Source: Amycolatopsis acidiphila
Lineage (GTDB): Bacteria; Actinomycetota; Actinomycetes; Mycobacteriales; Pseudonocardiaceae
Direction of reading: 5' to 3'
DNA: 64,000 nucleotides
NCBI RefSeq assembly: GCF_021391495.1
Contig: NZ_CP090063.1
Span: forward strand, 4,588,001 to 4,652,000
Part shown: positions 33,455 through 41,954 of the stretch, in pieces
Layout: the number at the start of each line of letters is the position of its first letter
Numbering within the stretch: position 1 is the stretch's first letter
Notes under the pieces: model-generated
The model's database searches: none
What the model saw: the letters and a program-made list of their open reading frames with translations, nothing else
What the model was told of the DNA's origin: nothing
Translations under genes and position numbers: made by a program

Positions 33455-33670
33455 CTCTTCCCACCGTCCGTCGAATCCAGGCGGTCTGCCCGCCCGGCGA
33501 GTCGTTGCTCGCCTGTCGCGGTACAAGTCCGCGGCGGGGGCGAGACTTCCCGCTGCGCTATCGGCCTCGCCTATGGCGGCCATCAGCGGGGGCGAAGCGA
33601 CCACCGCGTCCGAAGTGGACAGTCAGGGCCGTCGCCCGCCGCCACCGTCGCGCCGGCCCCGGCAGCCGCT

Positions 33671-34234
33671 GTGAAGCGCCAGGCCGTCTTGCCCCGCCGC
33701 GGATTTCTCCGTACCGTCGGCAGGGACGGCTCTAGTCAACTGGTCGTCGTACTTCGCTCGAAACCCGGACCTGGCAGCGTCCATCCGCGCCGACCCCGTC
33801 CGAGCGACACCCTCGATGACCGGAGCCTCTCCTTGCCCTTCTTCCCCGAACCCGACGCGAACCGGTGGCCGCCGCCGCTGGACACGCCCGGTGTGACGGT
33901 GACCGTCACCCGTGACCGCGCCTCGCTCGCGCAGGTCGTGGTCGTCGGCGAACTCGACCTCGCCACCGTGGGCGAGCTCGAGGCCGCGACCGGGGGCATC
34001 TCCCGCGACAGCGTCGGCGTGCTGCTGGACCTCTCGCGGGTCGACTTCTGCGCGGCCACGGCCGCCCGTTTCCTGGTCAGCCTGCGCGAACGCCTCGCCG
34101 ACGCCGGCGTTCCGCTCGCGCTCGTGGTCGGCAAGGGCGCTGTCCAGCGCTGCCTCGACGTGACCGGCGCCGCCGCGCGCCTGCCGATCCACCACAGCCG
34201 TGCCGCGGCGATCGCCGAGCTCGAGCACACCTGA
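33671..34234 (+). CDS. STAS-domain protein (orphan anti-sigma antagonist-like)
   Basis: A STAS-domain protein of up to 187 aa; the conserved part starts near 33890 with VTVTVTRDRASLAQVVVVGE. The loop that normally reads DSSG reads CAATAA (DLSRVDFCAATAARFLVSLR), so the phosphorylatable Ser is missing. The same FCA start of the loop occurs in the STAS protein at 13.4 kb. The first 50 codons are Arg/Pro-rich and probably not translated; a TTG or GTG start nearer 33830 is more likely. There is no adjacent kinase gene, so it is an orphan. Confidence 0.7.
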   Translation: MKRQAVLPRRGFLRTVGRDGSSQLVVVLRSKPGPGSVHPRRPRPSDTLDDRSLSLPFFPEPDANRWPPPLDTPGVTVTVTRDRASLAQVVVVGELDLATVGELEAATGGISRDSVGVLLDLSRVDFCAATAARFLVSLRERLADAGVPLALVVGKGAVQRCLDVTGAAARLPIHHSRAAAIAELEHT

Positions 34235-34239
34235 CGCGG

Positions 34240-34839
34240 TCAGCCGCGCAGCGCCGCCTGGACGACGGCCCGCCCGGCCGCGACGAGTGAACGCGACCGC
34301 GCCTGCGTCACGGTCCCCAGGTAGCCGCCGACCATCGCACCGTCGCGCAGCATCATCAGGTGCTCGACCGCGGGCGCCGGGGCGGCGACCCCGAGCTCGG
34401 CGAGCAACTCGGTGAGCAGGCCGGCGAACCAGGCCCGGTGCGCCGCGACCGTCCGCCGGACCGGGTGCCCGGGGTCGGCGTACTCGGCGGCGGCGTTGAT
34501 GAAGGGACAACCGCGGAATCCCGCCGCACAGCTGGTTTCCGCGATCGCCTCCGCGAGCAGGGTCAGCGCGGCCGCCGGATCCCCGGGACGGGCGGCGCGC
34601 GCCTGCTCGACGACGCTGCGCTCCCACTCCGCGCGGCCCTGCAGGTAGGCCAGCACGAGATCGTCCTTCGCCGGGAAGTGCCGGTAGAAGGTCACCTTGC
34701 TGACCTGGGCCTCGGCGATGATCCGGTCGGCACTGACGGCCCGGATCCCCTCGGCGTAGAACAGCGCGTCGGCGGCCGCGAGGATGCGCTCGCGCACCGG
34801 CGAAGGGCGCTGCCCCGTCTCGGCCTGTGCCCGCACCAT
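34240..34839 (-). CDS. TetR-family regulator, divergent from the Ohr gene
   Basis: A 199-aa TetR regulator: RILAAADALFYAEGIRAVSA-DRIIAEAQVSKVTFYRHFPAKDD forms the helix-turn-helix; the ligand domain has a Cys pair context SCAAGFRGCPFINAAAEYAD typical of TetR proteins with redox or small-molecule sensing. It is divergent from an organic hydroperoxide resistance gene. The shared 103-bp region contains GTAGACG-n8-CGTCTAC, a clear TetR-type operator. The two cysteines might sense peroxide (inference); Ohr is normally controlled by MarR-type OhrR. Confidence 0.92.
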   Translation of the reverse strand: MVRAQAETGQRPSPVRERILAAADALFYAEGIRAVSADRIIAEAQVSKVTFYRHFPAKDDLVLAYLQGRAEWERSVVEQARAARPGDPAAALTLLAEAIAETSCAAGFRGCPFINAAAEYADPGHPVRRTVAAHRAWFAGLLTELLAELGVAAPAPAVEHLMMLRDGAMVGGYLGTVTQARSRSLVAAGRAVVQAALRG

Positions 34840-34906
34840 CGGTCCTCCTTCCCCGCCGCTCCAGGCTAGCGGCCTGCTGTCGCGCCCCGACGATCGATGC
34901 TACCTT

Positions 34907-34928
34907 GTAGACGTACTAGTTCGTCTAC
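34907..34928. promoter_or_regulatory. TetR-type operator between tetR and ohr
   Basis: GTAGACG and CGTCTAC are perfect 7-bp arms separated by TACTAGTT. The site is 68 bp upstream of the TetR start and 14 bp upstream of the Ohr start, so it would repress both. Confidence 0.75.
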
Positions 34929-34942
34929 CTAGAGGGACCACC

Positions 34943-35371
34943 ATGACCGACACGCTGTACACGGGCATCGCCACTTCCACCGGCGATGGGCGCGCGGGAG
35001 GCCGCGCCGCCACGGACGACGGGCTTCTCGACGTGACGCTGGCCATTCCGCGCGAGATGGGCGGGCCCGGCGGCGCGACGAACCCGGAGCAGCTGTTCGC
35101 CGCGGGCTGGGCGTCGTGCTTCCACTCGGCGCTCAAGGCCGTCGCGGCCCAACAGAAGGTCGCGGTCGCCGACTCGGCCGTCGTCGCCGAGGTGAGCGTG
35201 CATCCCAACGGCCAGGGCGGGTTCACCCTGAGCACCGCGCTGCACGTGGAGCTGACCGGCGTCGACCAGGCGACGGCCGACAAGCTGGCCGAAGGCGCGC
35301 ACGCGATCTGCCCCTACTCCAACGCGACCCGCGGCAACATCCCGGTCACCGTGGACGCGACCGTCGCCTGA
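34943..35371 (+). CDS. ohr: Organic hydroperoxide resistance protein (Ohr/OsmC family)
   Basis: A 142-aa Ohr subfamily protein, a thiol peroxidase that reduces organic hydroperoxides using lipoylated partners. The peroxidatic Cys is in AAGWASCFHSALKAVAAQQ and the resolving Cys in AHAICPYSNATRGNIPVTVD; both are the Ohr-type motifs rather than OsmC-type. Starts MTDTLYTGIATSTGDGR, the family N-terminus with the conserved Arg in the GGRAAT block. ATG follows AGAGGGA. Controlled by the divergent TetR gene through the shared operator (inference from position). Confidence 0.95.
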   Translation: MTDTLYTGIATSTGDGRAGGRAATDDGLLDVTLAIPREMGGPGGATNPEQLFAAGWASCFHSALKAVAAQQKVAVADSAVVAEVSVHPNGQGGFTLSTALHVELTGVDQATADKLAEGAHAICPYSNATRGNIPVTVDATVA

Positions 35372-35404
35372 GCGCCGCTGCGCCGCCGGGATCCCGGGTC
35401 GCGG

Positions 35405-35569
35405 TCATTCCTCCGACGCGACGAACAGGAACCCGGCGGCGATGACCCCGAGCAGGAACCACCACGCGTCGGCGTTGACGGCGGCGGCCAGGATGCCCGA
35501 AGCCAGCGCCGCGATGCCGAGCACGCGGGCCGGGCCCAGTTCCGCCCGGCGTTTGGCAGGTGTGTCCAT
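35405..35569 (-). CDS. Small two-helix membrane protein
   Basis: A 54-aa protein, MDTPAKRRAELGPARVLGIA..., with two hydrophobic segments (VLGIAALASGILAAAVNA and WWFLLGVIAAGFLFVASEE-like end) and a short basic N-terminus. Its size and layout fit small actinobacterial inner membrane proteins of unknown function. ATG 35569 has weak Shine-Dalgarno support; the reading frame continues upstream without conserved character. Confidence 0.5.
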   Translation of the reverse strand: MDTPAKRRAELGPARVLGIAALASGILAAAVNADAWWFLLGVIAAGFLFVASEE

Positions 35570-35685
35570 CTGCTCAGTGTGGCCCTGCCGGGGCGCCATG
35601 GCACCCGGAATCCGGGTGAGGATTCCAGTGCGGCCACTCGCGCGGCCGGCCCGGCGCACAAGGCGCCGGGCCGGGTGGGGCGATG

Positions 35686-36366
35686 TCACTTGTTGGTGCC
35701 CGGGGTCAGCACGGTGTCGATCACGAACACGGTCGCGTTCTTCGTCGGAATGTTGCCGCACAGGACCTTCGCCCCGTTGACGGTCATGTCGTCGCCCGAA
35801 CCGGAGATCTTGACCGGGCCGCCGTCGGTGTTCAGCGTCTGCACGGTGCCCGCCGCCTCGAGACCCTTGGCGTCGTAGCGCTGCGGCAGCACGTGGTACT
35901 GCAGGATCGGCGCCAGCTGCGACGGGTTCTGCGCCAGCTGGGTGAACTTCGCGTCACCGAGGGCGTTGAAGGCGCTGTCCGCCGGAGCGAACACGGTGAT
36001 CGCCTGCTGGCTGTTGAGCGTGTCCACGAGGTTCGTCGCCTTCACGGCCGCGACGAGCTTGGTCAGCAACGGGTTCGTCGACGCGGCGCTCGCCACCGGC
36101 TGCGGGCCCATCGAGTCCAGGCTCCCCGGCGCACTCCCCTGCGGCAGCTGGCCGCACGCCGGGCCGAACACGTCGGAGTTCGTGGTCACCCCGGTGCCCA
36201 TGGCTGCCGAGGCAGGCGCGGGCATTGAGCTCGGCGGCATCTGCGCGCTGCTGCTGCCTCCGCTCGAGGCGCTGTCACTGCTACCGCCACCACACGCGGC
36301 CAGCGACAGGGCGGCCACGGCGGCGAACCCGGCACCGGCGATCCGAACAGTCTTCACGAAAACCAC
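35686..36366 (-). CDS. Fasciclin-domain lipoprotein (MPT70/MPT83-like)
   Basis: A 226-aa lipoprotein. The lipobox LSLAACGG puts the lipidated Cys near residue 25, followed by a Ser/Pro/Ala-rich linker. One fasciclin (FAS1) domain follows: LLTKLVAAVKATNLVDTLNS, QAITVFAPADSAFNAL, LQYHVLPQRYDAKGLEAAGT and VFVIDTVLTPG. This is the MPT70/MPT83 pattern of mycobacteria. It lies 60 bp downstream of the membrane sulfite-oxidase-like gene, a pairing that I recall as conserved in actinobacteria. Role: surface or redox-linked adhesion protein, unknown in detail. Confidence 0.93.
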   Translation of the reverse strand: MVFVKTVRIAGAGFAAVAALSLAACGGGSSDSASSGGSSSAQMPPSSMPAPASAAMGTGVTTNSDVFGPACGQLPQGSAPGSLDSMGPQPVASAASTNPLLTKLVAAVKATNLVDTLNSQQAITVFAPADSAFNALGDAKFTQLAQNPSQLAPILQYHVLPQRYDAKGLEAAGTVQTLNTDGGPVKISGSGDDMTVNGAKVLCGNIPTKNATVFVIDTVLTPGTNK

Positions 36367-36426
36367 TCCATTCCAGATTTTCCTGCTGTCATCGGGTATT
36401 CGGTGCCGACCGCGCGGCGGATTGGC

Positions 36427-37968
36427 TCATTTCGCGGTGAATGTGACGGTGGGCCGGCCGGTCGCGCCGTCGGGCACCGTCCCGGCCCGGTCCCCGGTCT
36501 GCGTGTAGCCGCTGTTGTCCGTGGCACGACACGAGATCTGGTGCGTTCCGGCCGGTACCCCCACCTCGGCCCACCACATCCGCCAGGTGTCGTCGTTGAC
36601 CTTTGTGGACAACGTCGTCGGTTGCCACGGGCCGTTGTCCACGCGCACCTCGACCTTGGCGATCCCGGTGTGCTGCGCCCAGGCGATCCCCGCGACGCGC
36701 ACCGTGCCGGCGGTGACCGTGGCGAACCCCTTGGGCGTGTCGATACGCGACTCGGTCTTGATCGGCGCCTGTTCGCCCCAGCCGCGCTTGAGCCAGTACG
36801 CCTGCCGCGCACGCCACGTCGTCACCTCCAGGTCGGTGACCCACTTCGTCGCCGACACGTAGCCGTAGAGGCCGGGAACGACCAGGCGGGCGGGAAAACC
36901 GTGCTCCACGGGCAGCGGCTCGCCGTTCATGCCGAGCGCGAGCATCGCGCCCCGGGCAGGATCGAGCGCGGTGGCCACGGGGGTGCCGGAGGTCCAACCG
37001 TCCACACTGGTCGAGAACAGCTGTTCGGCGCCGGGGCGGACACCGGCCTCCCGCAACAGCTCGGCCAGGTCCACGCCGACGAAGTTCGCCGTGGAGACGT
37101 AGGGCCCACCGACCTCATTGGACACACACGTCATCGTGATCGTGCGCTCGACGAGCGGCCGGTTCCGGATTTCCTCGTAGCCGTACCGTTTCTCCCGGTC
37201 CACCATGCCGTGCAGGCGCAGGCTCCAGTCCTCGGCGCGCACCTGCGGCACGCTCAAGGCCGTGTCCACCCGGTAGAACTCCGGGTTCGGGGTGAGGAAA
37301 GGCGGCGTGCCGAGCTTCGCGAAGTCGGCGTCCGCCGGGATCGCGGGCGCTGTCCGCGCGGGCACGAGACGCCCGACCGCACGCCGCGACGCCGCAGCGT
37401 CCCTCGTCGAGCCGAGCAGCTGCCCGCCCGCTCCCGCGATCGCCGACCCCGCCAGCACGCCGATCCCGGTGAGCAGGAACGCGCGCCGCGAGGCGACCGG
37501 CGCCCTGCCCCGGCGTGCCGCGCGGTGCAGCAGCCGGAAGACGGCGACCCCGGCGAGGAGACTGACCAGCGGTGCCAGCAGCGCCACCGCCCCGAGGTCC
37601 GGCCGCTGGTACACCGCGACCAGCCCGACGAGCCCGAACACCGCGATCACGACCGTGCCGGGCCACGGCGAGCGCCGCGACGCGACCCCGGCCAGCGCGG
37701 CGAGCACGACCAGCGCCACCGCCATCCCGGACAGCAGCACCAGCTTGTCGTGCGTGCCGAACGTGCGGACCGCGAAGTCCTTGAGCGACACCGGCGTCAG
37801 GTCGATCGCCCCGTTGCCGACGGCCAGGTACGGCGAGGCGTTGACGCTGATGAACCCCGCCACCAGATGGCCCGCGGCCAGTGCGGCGAGCAATGCCAGC
37901 ACACCGCACGCGGCCGAAGCGAGCACGCCGAGCCGGGCCGGGGAAGGTGCTGGGGAAGTCGTCGTCAT
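36427..37968 (-). CDS. Membrane-anchored sulfite-oxidase-like molybdopterin enzyme
   Basis: A 513-aa protein with about four N-terminal membrane helices (1-150), then RRAFLLTGIGVLAGSAIAG resembling an internal Tat-like anchor, then the sulfite oxidase/YedY molybdopterin domain. The Mo-binding cysteine is in ERTITMTCVSNEVGGPYVST; substrate-pocket residues lie in EQLFSTSVDGWTSGTPV and HGFPARLVVPGLYGYVSATKW. A C-terminal Ig-like dimerisation domain (VEVRVDNGPWQPTTLS ... WAEVGVPAGTHQISCRATDN) completes the family layout. Likely oxidises or reduces a sulfur compound, possibly methionine sulfoxide in exported proteins (inference). First gene of the operon with the fasciclin lipoprotein. Confidence 0.92.
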   Translation of the reverse strand: MTTTSPAPSPARLGVLASAACGVLALLAALAAGHLVAGFISVNASPYLAVGNGAIDLTPVSLKDFAVRTFGTHDKLVLLSGMAVALVVLAALAGVASRRSPWPGTVVIAVFGLVGLVAVYQRPDLGAVALLAPLVSLLAGVAVFRLLHRAARRGRAPVASRRAFLLTGIGVLAGSAIAGAGGQLLGSTRDAAASRRAVGRLVPARTAPAIPADADFAKLGTPPFLTPNPEFYRVDTALSVPQVRAEDWSLRLHGMVDREKRYGYEEIRNRPLVERTITMTCVSNEVGGPYVSTANFVGVDLAELLREAGVRPGAEQLFSTSVDGWTSGTPVATALDPARGAMLALGMNGEPLPVEHGFPARLVVPGLYGYVSATKWVTDLEVTTWRARQAYWLKRGWGEQAPIKTESRIDTPKGFATVTAGTVRVAGIAWAQHTGIAKVEVRVDNGPWQPTTLSTKVNDDTWRMWWAEVGVPAGTHQISCRATDNSGYTQTGDRAGTVPDGATGRPTVTFTAK

Positions 37969-38049
37969 ACCGGGTGTTCGGAGCCCGCGCCGCCCGGTAT
38001 TGGTCCCGTTCCCGTTCGATCGGCGGGCGTGCCGGGGAACCGGCGGCCG

Positions 38050-40008
38050 CTACGGCCGCGCGCGGGCGGTGTGGCCGCGTTCCGGCTGGGCAGCCGGCAG
38101 AACCAGCAGCGGGTCGTGCCGGGTGCGCCGGCCCTCGACGCGGACCGGGCTCGCCGTGGGCGCGTATCCGGTCGTGACCACGGTGTACTCGCCGGGACGC
38201 AGGCCGTCGATGCGGTAGTGGCCGCGCTCGTCGGTGACCGCCACCTGCGCCACCTCACCGCCCGCGTCCAGCAGCGCGACGCTGGCCCGGGCGACCGGGC
38301 CGCCCGCGGCCTCCACGACCCCGGACAGCCGGGCGACCCGCGGGAACGCGAAGTCCGCCGTCACCGCCGCGTCGCCCACCCGCAGCTCCCGCGCCAGGGT
38401 GTCCTGGCCGCGCGCGGCCGCGAGCAGCAGGTACGGGCCCGGCTCCGCGGGCAGCTCGAACCGCCCGTCCGCGTCCGTGGTGACCCGCTGCGCCCGGTTC
38501 GTCCGCAGCGAGGTCAGCGTCAAGGTCGCGGGCGCGCCGGTCACCGTGCCCCGGACCACTGGGGCGGCCGGGGCGGCCGGGGCCTTGCGACGGCGGCGCC
38601 GCGCCGAGAGTGCGATGTCGCCGACGCCGACGACCAGCGCGAGCGTCACGAGGGCGACCGAGCCGATCAGCCCGTGCGCGGCGGAGGAGTGGTAGTCGCC
38701 GTGGGACCGGGCCAGCTGCGCGAAGAACAGCGAGCCGCCCAGTGCGGTGCCGATCGCGGCGCCGACCCGCTGCGCGGTCTGCAGCACCCCGGCCGCGGTA
38801 CCCCCCTCCGCGGGCGGCACCTCCTCCAGCGACAGCGTCTGGTTGGGCGCGATCACCAGCCCGCTGCCGAACCCCGCCACGAACAGCGGGCCGCCGAGCA
38901 CCAGCGCCGCGTTCGCGCCGGTGTACTCCCCCACCAGCCAGGCCGTCACCCCGAGGCCGACGACGACCAGCAGGATGCCCAGCACCACCATCGGCCTGCC
39001 GAAACGGTGCACGATCCGGCCGCCGATGGCCGGGGAGATCGCCGAGCCGATCGCGAACGCCAGCGTCGCCGCGCCTGCCTCCAGCGGCGAATAGCCCAGC
39101 CCCTGCTGGAAGAACAACGTCGTGACCAGGAAGATCCCGGTGAACCCGGCGAAGTACACCAGCCCGAGCAGCGCGCCCATGGCGTAGCTGCGCACGGTCA
39201 GCAGCCGCAGGTTGACCAGGGGGTGGCGGGCCCGGCGCTCCCACAGCACGAACACCACGAGCAGCACCGCGCCGACCCCCATCAGCCACCACCGCGGTGC
39301 CGAGGTCGCCTCCTCGGCTTCGACGAGCGGCAGCATCACCGAGACGACGGCGAGGCCGAGCAGCAGCGTGCCGAGCAGGTCCGGGGCGCGCCGCGGCCCG
39401 GTGCGGGTGTCGCGCGGCAGCAGCCGGGCGCCGAAGACGATGGCGAGCAGGCCGATCGGGAGGTTGACGTAGAAGACGTAACGCCAGCCCTCGTCGATGC
39501 CCAGTCCCTGGATGAGCAGGCCACCCAGCACCGGGCCGACCGCGGTGGAGAGCCCCACGGTGGCGCCGAACAGGCCGAAGGCGCGACCGCGTTCCCGGCC
39601 CGAGAACAGCTGCTGGATCATGCCGATGACCTGCGGGTTGAGCAGGCCGCCCGCGATGCCCTGGCACAGCCGCGCGACCACGAGCCAGGTCGCGTTCTGC
39701 GCCGCCCCGCACAGCGCGCTCGTCGCGACGAACAGCAGCAGGCCCAGCAGGAACATCTTCCGGCGCCCGTAGTCGTCGCCGAGGCGCCCGGCCGGGACCA
39801 GCGCGAGCCCGAAGGTCAGCGCGTAGCCGGAGACCACCCACGACACGTCCGCCGGGGTGGCGCCGATGCCGTGCTCCATCGACGGCAGCGCCACGTTGAC
39901 GATGCTCACGTCGAGCAGCGTCATGAAGCCCGCCACGAGGCAGATCCACAACGCGCGCCAGCGGCGCGGGTCCGCTTCTCCCGCGGCGTTTCCGGTTGAG
40001 TTCACCAC
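38050..40008 (-). CDS. DHA2 MFS transporter fused to carboxypeptidase-regulatory-like domains
   Basis: A 652-aa protein. Residues 1-490 are a 14-helix EmrB/QacA MFS pump (LDVSIVNVALPSMEHGIGAT; motif A GRLGDDYGRRKMFLLG). After the last helix and a basic stretch (ARRRRRKAPAAPAAP) come two beta-sandwich modules of the CarboxypepD_reg type: TLTSLRTNRAQRVTTDADGR-FELPAEPGPYLLLAAARG and VARASVALLDAGGEVAQVAV-TDERGHYRIDGLRPGEYTVV. GTG 40008 (or 40005) starts the transporter. The divergent MarR gene and the ACCAGT/ACTGGT repeat between them predict repression by MarR. The role of the C-terminal modules is unknown. Confidence 0.93.
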   Translation of the reverse strand: MVNSTGNAAGEADPRRWRALWICLVAGFMTLLDVSIVNVALPSMEHGIGATPADVSWVVSGYALTFGLALVPAGRLGDDYGRRKMFLLGLLLFVATSALCGAAQNATWLVVARLCQGIAGGLLNPQVIGMIQQLFSGRERGRAFGLFGATVGLSTAVGPVLGGLLIQGLGIDEGWRYVFYVNLPIGLLAIVFGARLLPRDTRTGPRRAPDLLGTLLLGLAVVSVMLPLVEAEEATSAPRWWLMGVGAVLLVVFVLWERRARHPLVNLRLLTVRSYAMGALLGLVYFAGFTGIFLVTTLFFQQGLGYSPLEAGAATLAFAIGSAISPAIGGRIVHRFGRPMVVLGILLVVVGLGVTAWLVGEYTGANAALVLGGPLFVAGFGSGLVIAPNQTLSLEEVPPAEGGTAAGVLQTAQRVGAAIGTALGGSLFFAQLARSHGDYHSSAAHGLIGSVALVTLALVVGVGDIALSARRRRRKAPAAPAAPVVRGTVTGAPATLTLTSLRTNRAQRVTTDADGRFELPAEPGPYLLLAAARGQDTLARELRVGDAAVTADFAFPRVARLSGVVEAAGGPVARASVALLDAGGEVAQVAVTDERGHYRIDGLRPGEYTVVTTGYAPTASPVRVEGRRTRHDPLLVLPAAQPERGHTARARP

Positions 40009-40029
40009 GTCATCCACAGTAGATTCGAG

Positions 40030-40050
40030 ACCAGTAAGAAAACGACTGGT
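40030..40050. promoter_or_regulatory. MarR operator-like repeat between the MFS fusion gene and marR
   Basis: ACCAGT and ACTGGT, perfect 6-bp arms 9 bp apart, in the 57-bp divergent promoter region: 22 bp from the MFS start and 16 bp from the MarR start. Confidence 0.6.
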
Positions 40051-40065
40051 GTAAGGATACCTGCG

Positions 40066-40578
40066 ATGGCGGGTCCCGAACGGCGCGACCGGGTCGACGT
40101 GCTGATGGAACAGATCACCACGCGCACCGAGGACGAGTTCACGGCCAAGTCCCTGAGCTTCCGGCTGCGCCGGGTGGCGCACCGCCTGGAGACCGAGCTG
40201 CGCCGCGAGCTGTCGGCGTTCGGGATCGAGCTGTGGGAGCTCGAGCTGCTCGGCGCGCTCAAGCGGGCCGGCCCGCCCTACCGGCTCTCGGCCGGGGCCC
40301 TGCTCGACACGATGCGGGTGACCTCGGGCGGGGTCACCAAGCGTGTCGCCGGGCTCGAGCGCAAGGGCTGGGTGCGCCGCGACGTCGACCCGCGGGACCG
40401 CAGGCAGATCCTGGTGAGCCTGACCGAGACCGGCCTGCGGCGGGCGCGCGAGGTCTTCGACACCAAGACCGACACCGAGACGAAGCTTCTCTCGGGGCTG
40501 GCGCCGGCCGCGCAGCGCCGCCTGAACGAGGACCTGCGCCGGCTGCTCGTCCACTTCGAAGGCGGCGCGGACGACTGA
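40066..40578 (+). CDS. MarR-family transcriptional regulator
   Basis: A 170-aa MarR regulator. Helical N-terminal dimerisation part (SLSFRLRRVAHRLETELRRE), winged helix YRLSAGALLDTMRVTSGGVTKR-VAGLERKGWVRRDVDPRDRRQ with the characteristic wing DPRDRR, and C-terminal helices (AQRRLNEDLRRLLVHFEG). Divergent from the MFS fusion gene, with a shared inverted repeat, so it likely represses that pump and itself. Ligand unknown. Confidence 0.94.
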   Translation: MAGPERRDRVDVLMEQITTRTEDEFTAKSLSFRLRRVAHRLETELRRELSAFGIELWELELLGALKRAGPPYRLSAGALLDTMRVTSGGVTKRVAGLERKGWVRRDVDPRDRRQILVSLTETGLRRAREVFDTKTDTETKLLSGLAPAAQRRLNEDLRRLLVHFEGGADD

Positions 40579-40599
40579 GCGAGCGGCAGGGCCGGCGCC

Positions 40600-40902
40600 G
40601 TGGCGGTGAGCGGTGACCTCGGGGTGCGGCTGAAGTTCGCGCTCGCGGTGGTGCTGCCCGCCCTCTTCCTCGCACTGCCCGCCGTCACCGGCGCCGGGCC
40701 CGCCGAGCTGGCGACCGCGCCGGCCGCACTCGCCACGGCCGGGATCTGCGTCCGGCTCGAGGCCGCCGCCGCACCGGCCCACGTGCACGCGGTCCGCCTG
40801 CGCGAGCGCGCCGAACTCGTCGACTGCGTCCGGTTCCGCGACCAGGGCGCCCCGGGCCGCGCCCGGCCACGAGCTCCGTCCACGGGCGGCCTGGCCGCCT
40901 GA
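40600..40902 (+). CDS. DUF6412-like small membrane protein
   Basis: A 100-aa protein (GTG start) with two hydrophobic segments (LKFALAVVLPALFLALPAVT and LATAPAALATAGICVRL) and an Arg-rich tail RERAELVDCVRFRDQGAPGR-ARPRAPS. The tail matches the DUF6412 pattern, in which such proteins sit directly beside a YidC/Oxa1 insertase gene in Streptomyces and relatives. Here only the end of a YidC gene follows, supporting the assignment and showing that the partner was lost. Confidence 0.6.
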   Translation: MAVSGDLGVRLKFALAVVLPALFLALPAVTGAGPAELATAPAALATAGICVRLEAAAAPAHVHAVRLRERAELVDCVRFRDQGAPGRARPRAPSTGGLAA

Positions 40903-40964
40903 CCTCTCCGTTCGAGCACGGCAGCCGCTCCCGCCTGCCCGATCCCTGCTCGATCCCACGGAGT

Positions 40965-41142
40965 CAGCCGGCAGCCCGATCGCGGTGGGCCTGCCGCTGA
41001 TGCTGCTGGCCGGGCTCGCGACCTTCCGCTGCTGGTGTACTACCTGGTCGGCAACGTCTGGACGCTCGCCCAGCAGCACCTGCTCACCGGTTGGGTGGAC
41101 CGCGAGCCGGATCACCGCCCGGCGGCGCCCGGCACGGCATAG
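40965..41142 (+). pseudogene. C-terminal remnant of a YidC/Oxa1-family membrane insertase
   Basis: Reading GLPLMLLAGLATF and, after a one-base change near 41025, LLVYYLVGNVWTLAQQHLLT gives the last transmembrane segment and the conserved NxWTLxQQ end of YidC, then GWVDREPDHRPAAPGTA and a stop. The first 200 or more residues are missing. It lies in the usual position after the DUF6412 gene. Confidence 0.65.
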
Positions 41143-41190
41143 GATGACTGACCGGGTCGGGTAGCGACGGTGGGAAGTGGACGGAGTCGG

Positions 41191-41784
41191 ATGGAACAGG
41201 TCGTCCTGCTGACGGAGTCGGGTGAGGCGAAAGGCGTGCTGGACAAGGCCGAGGTCCATCACACGCGGACCCCGTTGCACCTGGCCTTCTCCTGCTACCT
41301 GTTCGGCGCGGACGGCAGACTGCTGCTGACCACCCGGGCGCGGACGAAGAAGACGTTTCCCGGCCTGCTCACCAACAGCTGCTGCGGGCATCCGGCTCCC
41401 GGCGAGGACATGGTGTCGGGCGTGGGGCGCCGGATCCGCCAGGAGCTGGGGGTGGACGTGTCCGACGTCACGCTCGTGCTGCCGCGCTTCCGCTACCGCG
41501 CGGTGATGCCCGGCGGTCTCGTGGAGAACGAGATGTGCCCGGTGTTCCGCGCCCGCACCAGCGCCGAGCCGGTGCCGGATCCGTCCGAAGTGGACAGTTA
41601 CGAGTGGGTGGACTGGCCCGGGTTCGCCGACGACGTGCGCACCGGCCGCCGCGCCGTCTCGCCATGGTGCGCCGAGCAGGTCGCGCAGCTGGTCGCGCTC
41701 GGGCCCGACCCGCTGCGCTGGGCCGCGGCAGACGAGCAGCTGCTGCCCCCGGCGGCACGGAACGGCGGACTTCCCAAGGGGTAA
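41191..41784 (+). CDS. idi: Isopentenyl-diphosphate delta-isomerase, type I
   Basis: Interconverts isopentenyl and dimethylallyl diphosphate. The protein (197 aa) has the Nudix-like type I fold: HHTRTPLHLAFSCYLFG, TTRARTKKTFPGLLTNSCCGHP with the catalytic Cys at 64 or 65, the Nudix-like GEDMVSGVGRRIRQELGVD, and ENEMCPVF with the catalytic Glu (112/114). ATG 41191 matches family starts. It is upstream of an indole prenyltransferase and a tryptophanase, so it likely feeds DMAPP to that prenyltransferase (inference). Confidence 0.96.
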   Translation: MEQVVLLTESGEAKGVLDKAEVHHTRTPLHLAFSCYLFGADGRLLLTTRARTKKTFPGLLTNSCCGHPAPGEDMVSGVGRRIRQELGVDVSDVTLVLPRFRYRAVMPGGLVENEMCPVFRARTSAEPVPDPSEVDSYEWVDWPGFADDVRTGRRAVSPWCAEQVAQLVALGPDPLRWAAADEQLLPPAARNGGLPKG

Positions 41785-41954
41785 GGAAATGCGAGTGCGG
41801 CCCCCGGGCGTCTCACAGCGTCACCGCACACTCCTGGTGATCACTCTCTCAGCGTAATGCCGTTTGTCCGATCTTGGGTTACGTTGATTGATGGTTTGCC
41901 AACGACTTCCCAGAGGGCAACCGTTTCCGCCTTCGTTCGAGTGCCGGAGCCAGT

